DNA of 11,676 nt from Nitrosomonadales bacterium (GTDB lineage: Bacteria > Pseudomonadota > Gammaproteobacteria > Burkholderiales > Gallionellaceae), in the NCBI GenBank assembly GCA_016218465.1, contig JACREA010000057.1:1-11676 (forward strand), in the 5' to 3' direction. The notes beneath the pieces were generated by a model, which searched no databases, was not told the DNA's origin, and worked only from the letters and a program-made list of their open reading frames with translations. Positions within the stretch are counted from its first letter, which is position 1, and each line of letters starts with the position of its first letter. A program made the translations under genes and the position numbers. Below are positions 1 through 4,948 of the stretch, piece by piece.

Positions 1-531
1 GAAATTCAACAACGGCTCGCCCATGCCCATCAGCACCACGTTGCTGACCTGCCAGTTGCCTTGAGCCTGCCCTGAGCCTGCCGAAGGGGCGTCCTTGCCG
101 AGTTCGTGGTTCGCCCACCACAGCTGGCCGATGATCTCGGCCGTCATAAGGTTGCGGCTGAAGCCCTGCTTGCCGGTCGAGCAGAACGCGCAGTCCAGCG
201 CACAACCGGCCTGCGTCGAGACGCACAGCGTGCCCCTGCCCTCTTCGGGAATGAACACGGTCTCCACCGCGTTGCCGGTGCCCATGTCCAGCAGCCACTT
301 GCGCGTGCCGTCGTCGGACAGCTCCTCGCGCATCACCCTGGGCGCCTGCACGCAGGCGATCTGTTTCAGTTTTTCGCGCAGCGACACTGCAAGGTCGCTC
401 ATCGCATCGAAATCGGACTCCCCGGCCTTGTATATCCAGCGCAGCACCTGCCGGGCGCGGAACGGCTTTTCGCCGTGTTCCGCAAACCAGGCAGTCAGCT
501 GCTGCACGTCAAGATCAAGGAGATTCTGCAT
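1..531 (-). CDS. rlmN: 23S rRNA/tRNA adenine-C2 methyltransferase RlmN, 5' part (gene runs off the left edge)
   Basis: The first 177 residues of RlmN are visible, starting MQNLLDLDVQ. RlmN is a radical-SAM enzyme that methylates C2 of A2503 in 23S rRNA and A37 in some tRNAs. The radical-SAM cluster motif CxxxCxxC is present as C110-C114-C117 (CALDCAFC), followed by STGKQGFSRNL. VSNVVLMGMGEPLLN at 162-176 is the conserved SAM-binding GEP region, and ETVFIPEEGRGTLCVS precedes the cysteines as in the family. The ATG at 531 is chosen because the ndk stop codon lies in frame six codons upstream; no clear Shine-Dalgarno is seen, so it is probably translated from the ndk mRNA. Residues about 147-158 (DAPSAGSGQAQG) are an extra in-frame segment encoded by a dispersed repeat, in a loop that is shorter in E. 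coli RlmN. The C-terminal half lies outside the window. Confidence 0.95.
   Translation of the reverse strand, partial: MQNLLDLDVQQLTAWFAEHGEKPFRARQVLRWIYKAGESDFDAMSDLAVSLREKLKQIACVQAPRVMREELSDDGTRKWLLDMGTGNAVETVFIPEEGRGTLCVSTQAGCALDCAFCSTGKQGFSRNLMTAEIIGQLWWANHELGKDAPSAGSGQAQGNWQVSNVVLMGMGEPLLNF
62..88 (-). repeat. Dispersed palindromic-type repeat inserted in frame in rlmN
   Basis: On the minus strand this reads CCCTTCGGCAGGCTCAGGG followed by CAGGCTCA. It carries the same core (CTTCGRCAGGCTCAGG) as the copies in tilS and in the COG4255 gene of this window. The 11-bp unit TGAGCCTGCC(C/G) is present twice in tandem. It keeps the reading frame and encodes PSAGSGQAQ in an apparently tolerant loop. 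Only one half-element is seen here, without an inverted partner. Confidence 0.7.
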
Positions 532-546
532 TTGCAGGTTTGGGCA

Positions 547-972
547 TCAACGGGAATGGATGTTCTTTGGCGCAAAGAAATAGGCAATCTCGGTCTTCGC
601 GTTTTCGGCGGAATCCGAACCATGCACCGCATTCGCGTCAATGCTGCCGGCGAAATCGGCGCGGATCGTGCCCTTGTCGGCCTTCTTCGGGTCGGTCGCC
701 CCCATCAGCTCGCGGTTCTTCAGGACCGCATTCTCGCCTTCCAGCACCTGGATCATCACCGGGCCGGAGATCATGAAGCTGACCAGATCCTTGAAAAACG
801 GACGCTCGCGATGCACCGTGTAGAAACCTTCCGCCTCGGTGCGGGTCATGTGGCGCATCTGCGCGGCAACAACCTTCAGACCGGCGTTCTCGAAACGGGT
901 ATAAATCTTGCCGATGACATTCTTGGCAACTGCATCGGGTTTGATAATCGACAGGGTACGTTCAACAGCCAT
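547..972 (-). CDS. ndk: Nucleoside diphosphate kinase
   Basis: The 141-residue protein matches the usual length of bacterial Ndk. It transfers the gamma phosphate of ATP to nucleoside diphosphates through a phosphohistidine, in the cytoplasm, keeping NTP and dNTP pools balanced. The start MAVERTLSIIKPDAV is the family N-terminus with the nucleotide-binding lysine K11. The catalytic histidine is H117 in the signature NAVHGSDS, and the protein ends with the usual EIAYFF segment. The ATG at 972 has a good Shine-Dalgarno, GGAGAG, six bases upstream. The stop is 15 bp before the rlmN start, and the ndk-rlmN order is common in beta- and gammaproteobacteria, so the two are probably co-transcribed. 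No missing residues or frameshifts are seen. Confidence 0.98.
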   Translation of the reverse strand: MAVERTLSIIKPDAVAKNVIGKIYTRFENAGLKVVAAQMRHMTRTEAEGFYTVHRERPFFKDLVSFMISGPVMIQVLEGENAVLKNRELMGATDPKKADKGTIRADFAGSIDANAVHGSDSAENAKTEIAYFFAPKNIHSR

Positions 973-1019
973 GCTTCGCTCTCCAAATGGTTAAAGTTAA
1001 TCAGAAATCCAAGTTTATA

Positions 1020-1049
1020 ATTCTATCAGGCTTTGCTTTCGCTGTCGCA
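1020..1049 (-). promoter_or_regulatory. Putative sigma70 promoter for ndk-rlmN
   Basis: On the minus strand a TAGAAT -10 box (1025-1020) with an extended TGA before it follows a TGCGAC -35-like box (1049-1044) after 18 bp. It lies about 50 bp upstream of the ndk start, in the only gap large enough to hold a promoter for this pair. The -35 is weak, so the extended -10 is the main evidence. Confidence 0.4.
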
Positions 1050-1067
1050 GCCCTGCTGACGTTTACT

Positions 1068-1093
1068 CCCCTCCCCCGCAGGCGGGGGAGGGG
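1068..1093. repeat. GC-rich perfect hairpin (12-bp arms, 2-nt loop)
   Basis: The arms CCCCTCCCCCGC and GCGGGGGAGGGG are perfectly complementary around AG. There is no T-tract on either side, so it does not look like an intrinsic terminator. It sits just upstream of the putative ndk promoter. The look is that of a dispersed REP-like palindrome; as far as I recall, similar CCCTCCCCCGCNNGCGGGGGAGGG elements occur in many proteobacterial genomes. Confidence 0.75.
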
Positions 1094-1349
1094 TTGGGAA
1101 GAGGGCGTTTTTGCCGCGAATGTCTCGTTAGGCCGCAGAGCCAACCGCCGTTAATTCGATGGGTGGCACCGGGGTGGCTTGTTCGTTCATCGTTTTTACC
1201 CTTCTCGTATGCAGGCTCTGGCTGTCTTTCGGCAGCGCGGCCCAAGTTACCGTTCGGTCTGATTGAACGAGAAATGGGCAACCGCACCTATCTGATCCAC
1301 AAGCTCAGTCGCCTAAAGTCTTGTCAATGTCATGTTGCCCCGCCTGCTC

Positions 1350-1371
1350 AACGTTATCATTGCATAACGTT
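1350..1371. repeat. Perfect 8-bp inverted repeat, possible operator or small hairpin
   Basis: The arms AACGTTAT and ATAACGTT flank a 6-nt centre, CATTGC. The symmetry and length fit a transcription-factor operator as well as a weak hairpin. No supported promoter is adjacent, so its role is unknown. Confidence 0.4.
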
Positions 1372-1434
1372 TTGCCGGCAGCGTCAATATACGAGGTCTT
1401 GCATTACGATATTTCCGTGATTGTCTTAACGATA

Positions 1435-1465
1435 GAAAAAAGATTTTTCGGCATCTCCGATGCCG
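1435..1465 (-). terminator. Putative intrinsic terminator of the MCE cluster
   Basis: On the minus strand, about 33 bp past the permease stop codon, CGGCAT and ATGCCG form a 6-bp stem with a 5-nt loop. It is followed by AAAAATCTTTTTTC, so the T-run is present but displaced by five A residues. It is the only terminator-like structure downstream of the operon. The short stem and the displaced T-run keep confidence moderate. Confidence 0.45.
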
Positions 1466-1497
1466 CCGCCTGTATTTCTGATTAATGCTTGCGCAGT

Positions 1498-2262
1498 CTA
1501 GATCAACCTGAGTCCGGCAAACAGGATATCCAGCAAAAACACGGCCAGCATGGCGCGAATAACCGCCTTGATTGCCGCTTGGGGCACCACGGAAGCAGTT
1601 GTTCCTGCCGAGATACCATGGAAGCAGGCGATGGTCGAAATCGCCAAACCGAATGCCAGGCTTTTTAATATCCCGCCTATCAATAACCAGGGGTTCACCA
1701 ACCCGACAAAACGATGTATTTGATCCCAGAAAAAGACATTCTGGAAAACCGAACTCACCGCCAGCCCGCCAACAACCGCCACAATTTGAAAATAGGCAGT
1801 CAGCGCAACCACCGATATTGCCACTCCGATGATTCTGGGCACGACCAGAAAATCCAGCGGCGAAACCCCCATGCGTTCCAGGCTGGAAATCTCCCCTTCA
1901 ATTTTCATCAGGGCCAGCTCTACTGCAATTGCGGAGCCGCTTCTGGCGATGATGATGATTGCCGCAAACAGCGGGCCGACCTCCCAGACAATCACCCAGG
2001 CCATGACCTTGACCACCAGCGAGCTATCCCCGCCTGCGATAGAGAAGGTTTGCGTGGAGACAATCACTCCCAGCAATAAACCGATGAATCCGATGATATG
2101 CAGGGCCTCGTTTCCGCTAAAAAAGATTTGGCGGTAAACCCCTTTTCTGATCGGCTCGATGCGCAGCACATGCCAGTTTGACAAGCCATATATCAACAGC
2201 GATACGTAACCGGTCAGCGCCAAAAAGCCGGACAACAATTTTCTTCCGGTAAACCTCAGCAT
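1498..2262 (-). CDS. MlaE-family ABC transporter permease (MCE system)
   Basis: The 254-residue inner-membrane protein has the MlaE/YrbE permease fold. An N-terminal amphipathic stretch is followed by about five hydrophobic segments (near 52-72, 84-106, 141-170, 195-215, 232-252). The family core is clear at about 95-145: GPLFAAIIIIARSGSAIAVE, then MKIEGEISSLERMGVSPLDF, then LVVPRIIG. The stretch around EISSLERMG is the coupling helix that docks on the ATPase subunit and it looks intact. Such permeases form dimers that move phospholipids or other lipids between the inner membrane and a periplasmic MCE assembly. The ATG overlaps the stop of the upstream TPR gene by one base (TAATG), implying translational coupling. 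It is the last gene of the four-gene cluster. The substrate and direction of transport cannot be read from the sequence. Confidence 0.92.
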   Translation of the reverse strand: MLRFTGRKLLSGFLALTGYVSLLIYGLSNWHVLRIEPIRKGVYRQIFFSGNEALHIIGFIGLLLGVIVSTQTFSIAGGDSSLVVKVMAWVIVWEVGPLFAAIIIIARSGSAIAVELALMKIEGEISSLERMGVSPLDFLVVPRIIGVAISVVALTAYFQIVAVVGGLAVSSVFQNVFFWDQIHRFVGLVNPWLLIGGILKSLAFGLAISTIACFHGISAGTTASVVPQAAIKAVIRAMLAVFLLDILFAGLRLI

Positions 2263-3155
2263 TACTGCGGCCCGGAAATATTTGCTTCGGGAATTATCTG
2301 CAAGGCTTTCAATAAGCCGCGAACTTCATCAGCGCCCTGCTTGCTGCCCATCGCCTCGCTGACAGTTAATGCACGCGAGTAATAACTCAGCGCTGCTGCT
2401 GCCGCGCCGGCGCGTTCGTGTGACGCGCCCAACCGCATCAAGTCCAGGCGAATTTTGCCGGGGATGCCCAGTTTCCGGTCTATTGCATGGGCTTGTTGAA
2501 ATGAGTGAATTGCCCTCGCGGAATCGTTCTTTGCCAAACTGATCTCGCCGGACAAGCGATGCGCATTCGCAAGCTCCATCTGCTGCATTCCCGGCTTCAG
2601 CGCAGCCACGGCGTCATCGGCAAATTTTTGCGCTTCATCCAGACGGTTATCACGTTGCGCCAGTTGGGCGCGCAGCAGCAACAACGATCCGGCAACGGTG
2701 CATTTCTTCTGGCAATACCCCTCCCCTTTTTCAATCCAGGACAATGCCAGAGAGGACTCTTTGCCTTCAAGATAATACTGGCTTTTCAATGCGGCGGCGG
2801 CGGCCAGAGTGGCGGGTGGATAGGGTAAAGCGGGTTCTGAAAACAAGGTGTCCAATTGAAGATGAGCTTGTTCGGGATACGCCAGTTCGTGAAAAGCCCG
2901 CGCCAGGTTGAAACGGATAATTGCAATCTCGGCTGCATTCTCTACGGATTGGTTGATGCGCAAAGCCTGCAGGTAATCATTCTTTGCGCTCTCAAATTCT
3001 CCTTGAAGGAAAGCGGCATCGGCACGCGCACTCAGTTTATTGGCTTGTTCGGTGCGGGAATTCTGTTTTTCCGGCGCACTCCCGCATGCAACCAGCATCA
3101 GGCAAAACGAAATCAGTAATGCACTGTTACTTTGGCTGTGCATTTGTAACACCAT
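2262..3155 (-). CDS. TPR-repeat lipoprotein of the MCE cluster
   Basis: The 297-residue protein has a hydrophobic N-terminus ending in a lipobox, LVAC, with the lipidated cysteine at C24 if translation starts at 3155 (C20 if at the second ATG, 3143). It should therefore be an outer- or inner-membrane lipoprotein facing the periplasm. The rest is alpha-helical with TPR-like spacing, for example ADAAFLQGEFESAKNDYLQA (45-64), FNLARAFHELAYPEQAHLQL, LSGEISLAKNDSARAIHSFQ and GAAAAALSYYSRAL, suggesting a protein-interaction scaffold. The signal peptide lacks the usual basic residues. It lies between the MCE and permease genes, overlapping the former by 17 or 29 nt and the latter by 1 nt, so it is probably a dedicated subunit. 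Classical Pqi- and Mce-type clusters often carry a different lipoprotein (PqiC type); I do not recognise this one as that family. The function is inferred from position only. Confidence 0.82.
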   Translation of the reverse strand: MVLQMHSQSNSALLISFCLMLVACGSAPEKQNSRTEQANKLSARADAAFLQGEFESAKNDYLQALRINQSVENAAEIAIIRFNLARAFHELAYPEQAHLQLDTLFSEPALPYPPATLAAAAALKSQYYLEGKESSLALSWIEKGEGYCQKKCTVAGSLLLLRAQLAQRDNRLDEAQKFADDAVAALKPGMQQMELANAHRLSGEISLAKNDSARAIHSFQQAHAIDRKLGIPGKIRLDLMRLGASHERAGAAAAALSYYSRALTVSEAMGSKQGADEVRGLLKALQIIPEANISGPQ

Positions 3156-4134
3156 AGCTGTCCATAGGCAGAATTATTGTCTCTCCCGGTTCCATCATAT
3201 TCTTGATCGGCCATGCATCCTTGGCGGAACTGATGATATTTCGGGCATCTTCTGCGGCCACACGGCCATCCTGAAGCATGGGAGGAATGCTCTCAGCGGA
3301 AGACGCGGTGACTTTCCCGACATCCTGTGCCACATCGTGGAAGCTGTCGATCATTATGCTTGCCTTGTCCAACGCCACACCTGCCTTGTCTACTGCCACA
3401 CCTACCTTATCCACTGCCACGCCCACCTTGTCCACCGCCTCGCTAGACTTGTCCAGCGCCTTGCCAAGCTTGAGATTTTCTTCGGCAATGACGCCCTGAG
3501 TCTGTTGCATCAGTGAAGATATATCTTCACCGGTCTTTTCGAACTTTACCGCGACTTTTTTGACGTGGTTTATCAATCCATCCGGTTCATTCAGTGATGT
3601 TGTGGTGACCCGGACGTTATCCAGGATAGGCTTCAGCCGTTCAACCAACTCATGCGCCAACTCACCCATTCCAAATTGCCGTTCAAAGGGAAGAAGTTCG
3701 TTGGCCACCAAATTGGGCTGGTCTTTCGGACCCGGAACGATTTCAAGCACACCATCGCCAAGCAATCCCTGTTCGACCAGGCGCACCTTCGCGCCATGCC
3801 GGATGTGCAGCAAATACTTGTTGTCCACGAAAAACTGCACTTCAACCGCACCGTCGTTCTTCAGTGAAATGCCCAAAAGCTTGCCAACTTTAAACCCTCT
3901 CAGGCGCACCTCCATCCCTTCATGGATCATACCGACATCATTGGTTTGAAATCGCAATTTGGTGGTGCTGGCGAACATTCCCTGTTCAATTGCGACGATA
4001 ACAAACACCAGTAATAACGCGCCCAATCCGGCAAAGGCAAACAAGCCTACTTTCCGCTCCAGGACAGCCAGGCGGCTATCGTGAGAGGAGAACAATTTCA
4101 TTGTCTGGTCAAAGGATGAAAGTTTGGTTGGCAT
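3127..4134 (-). CDS. MlaD-family MCE-domain protein
   Basis: The 335-residue protein has one transmembrane helix (about 31-49, KVGLFAFAGLGALLLVFVIV) and then a periplasmic MCE domain (about 57-135). That domain contains the family features KLRFQTNDVGMIHEGMEVRL, GFKVGKLLGI and VRLVEQGLLGDGVLEIVPG. MCE proteins form hexameric rings that carry lipids across the periplasm and bind the MlaE permease. The long C-terminal part (about 160-300) is predicted helical and includes five near-identical heptads (A-[LV]-D-K) at 226-260, which would suit a coiled-coil tube or needle. It overlaps the upstream ATPase-like gene by 26 nt. A second ATG at 4101 (MKLFSSHDSR) would remove the overlap; neither start has a clear Shine-Dalgarno, so the start is uncertain. 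It is longer than E. coli MlaD (about 180 aa), because of the C-terminal extension. Confidence 0.92.
   Translation of the reverse strand: MPTKLSSFDQTMKLFSSHDSRLAVLERKVGLFAFAGLGALLLVFVIVAIEQGMFASTTKLRFQTNDVGMIHEGMEVRLRGFKVGKLLGISLKNDGAVEVQFFVDNKYLLHIRHGAKVRLVEQGLLGDGVLEIVPGPKDQPNLVANELLPFERQFGMGELAHELVERLKPILDNVRVTTTSLNEPDGLINHVKKVAVKFEKTGEDISSLMQQTQGVIAEENLKLGKALDKSSEAVDKVGVAVDKVGVAVDKAGVALDKASIMIDSFHDVAQDVGKVTASSAESIPPMLQDGRVAAEDARNIISSAKDAWPIKNMMEPGETIILPMDSYGVTNAQPK
3364..3468 (-). repeat. Five 21-bp tandem repeats inside the MCE gene
   Basis: Five consecutive 21-bp units, each beginning CTT(G/A)TC on the plus strand, span this stretch: 3364-3384, 3385-3405, 3406-3426, 3427-3447 and 3448-3468. 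They encode the seven-residue pattern xxxA(L/V)DK. The middle units are the closest to each other (VGVAVDK twice, AGVALDK) and the outer ones have diverged, as expected for internal expansion by unequal recombination or slippage. Unit number changes coiled-coil length in steps of one heptad without breaking the frame. Confidence 0.85.
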
Positions 4135-4693
4135 GTATTTCTGTATTCAAATGCGTATCGTAGTCCAAATAGACTGCTGTATGTACCGGGGAATATCGGC
4201 GGAAGAAACCTTCGAACCGTTGAATTTGCTCAACCTGTGCCTTGGACATCCCTCCCCATATCGAATCGTATACCATGACTCGGGGATTCACCAAAACGGA
4301 GCGCACAAAACCGGCCAAACGTTTTTGATATGAAGAAAGCTGACTGGGTAATTTGATCAGCAGACTTTGTGTTTCCATTTCATTCATGCTGGACAATCCG
4401 AACAGCTCGACGATATGTTGCTCTGTGGATTCCGTCATCAACCCGTGGTAACTGACCGGCAACAACAGATTTTCGTCTATCCTGATGTTATTCAGCAACC
4501 CGCCATCCGGCGAAATAATTGCAGTTTCCGGCGGGCGCATGAACAGCTCAAGAAACATGGTCTTATCTTCTTCAGAATGCACCACCACGCTATAGCGGTT
4601 GCCCTGATCAAGCTCGAACAGTAACTGTTGCACGCGGTTACTTCGATCTCGCCAGTCAATGATCCATTGTTTTTCTTGTGCGGGCTTATTCAC
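4109..4693 (-). CDS. Degenerate ABC-type ATPase-like protein (MlaF position) lacking catalytic motifs
   Basis: The 194-residue protein occupies the place of the MlaF ATPase and can be aligned by eye to the ABC fold, but it lacks the catalytic residues. Walker A is VHSEEDKT (38-45): Lys and Thr remain, but all three glycines are gone. The Q-loop region is SPDGGLLNN (61-69), with Pro where Gln is expected. The signature is LSSYQ (119-123) instead of LSGGQ. Walker B is VMVYDS (139-144): the Asp remains but the catalytic Glu is Ser. The switch His is replaced (LDYD, 176-179). Conserved shape elsewhere, such as IRIDENLLLPVSYHG, supports real descent from MlaF-like proteins. It is also shorter than MlaF (about 270 aa). 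The start is GTG at 4693 with no strong Shine-Dalgarno. The frame is open and coupled to the MCE gene, so it looks like a functional pseudo-ATPase rather than a decayed gene. Homology is inferred from motif alignment by eye. Confidence 0.75.
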   Translation of the reverse strand: MNKPAQEKQWIIDWRDRSNRVQQLLFELDQGNRYSVVVHSEEDKTMFLELFMRPPETAIISPDGGLLNNIRIDENLLLPVSYHGLMTESTEQHIVELFGLSSMNEMETQSLLIKLPSQLSSYQKRLAGFVRSVLVNPRVMVYDSIWGGMSKAQVEQIQRFEGFFRRYSPVHTAVYLDYDTHLNTEIHANQTFIL

Positions 4694-4770
4694 GCTACAG
4701 ATATTCCATGTTAATTTGGTGCCAAGTTAAAATATATTGCCGAAATAATATTGATCCTGAAACCACAATT

Positions 4771-4909
4771 AGCCACCGATACACACGGATTATCACTGAT
4801 AAACCTATTGGGGCGATTCATGAATCGCCCCTTCGAAAAATCCTCGATTTATCAAAGTGCCCAGCACAGGATAGAGGCAATCCGTGTTCATCTGTGTCCA
4901 TCCGTGGCT
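4771..4909. repeat. 139-bp inverted-repeat-bounded element (MITE-like), no coding capacity
   Basis: The 30-bp ends (4771-4800 and 4880-4909) are imperfect inverted repeats, 23 of 30 identical, beginning AGCCAC(C/G)GAT and containing the repeated motif CAC(A/G)GAT. The sequence AATT flanks the element on both sides, one base away on the right, which could be a short target duplication or part of the repeat. A perfect 22-bp palindrome sits inside. It lies between the tilS stop and the MCE cluster. The structure fits a small non-autonomous mobile or REP-type element; the responsible transposase is not in this window. Confidence 0.6.
4810..4831. repeat. Perfect 22-bp palindrome inside the 139-bp element
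   Basis: GGGGCGATTCA is followed directly by its exact reverse complement. No T-run follows on the minus strand, so it is not an obvious terminator for tilS. It resembles in style the GTGCGAAT-type palindrome at 11225-11281. Confidence 0.85.
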
Positions 4910-4948
4910 GAATTACTTTTTATGAATTGATGCGAAATTGTAGCACCC

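Larger units (their letters stand above)
973..1497. other. 525-bp intergenic region between the MCE cluster and ndk
   Basis: No gene of normal length is supported here. Going leftward in transcription order it holds a probable terminator for the MCE cluster (1449-1465), a 22-bp dyad (1350-1371), a possible 20-codon minus-strand ORF with a Shine-Dalgarno (1128-1190, MNEQATPVPPIELTAVGSAA, unsupported by homology), a GC-rich hairpin (1068-1093), and the putative ndk promoter. The longer ORFs on either strand have unnatural composition. I saw no tRNA-like T-loop or cloverleaf. Confidence 0.6.
4694..4948. other. Intergenic region carrying the presumed promoter of the MCE cluster
   Basis: Most of this gap is the 139-bp repeat element. 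The remaining 4694-4770 is AT-rich and must hold the promoter if the MCE cluster has its own. Minus-strand TATATT (4736-4731) and TATTAT (4750-4745) could be -10 boxes, but no matching -35 was found for either, so no promoter is called. Confidence 0.4.

Noticed and set aside
106..1020. A 304-codon plus-strand ORF
   Set aside because: It is antisense to rlmN and ndk, both clear by motifs, and its translation shows no recognisable domain.
1063..1287. A 74-codon minus-strand ORF upstream of ndk
   Set aside because: Its end is the translated GC-rich hairpin (PLPNPSPACGGGE), its composition is not protein-like, and no Shine-Dalgarno was seen.
3364..3468. A CRISPR array at the regular 21-bp repeats
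   Set aside because: The units are contiguous without spacers and encode coiled-coil heptads in a real gene.
4109..4693. A decayed pseudogene in place of the ATPase
   Set aside because: The frame is open over its full length, its overlap with the MCE gene is kept, and the non-catalytic fold features remain. A non-catalytic functional protein is more likely.
4703..4726. A sigma54-type promoter before the MCE cluster (TTGGCAC on the minus strand)
   Set aside because: The -24 part fits, but the -12 position reads TAACA and lacks the required GC.
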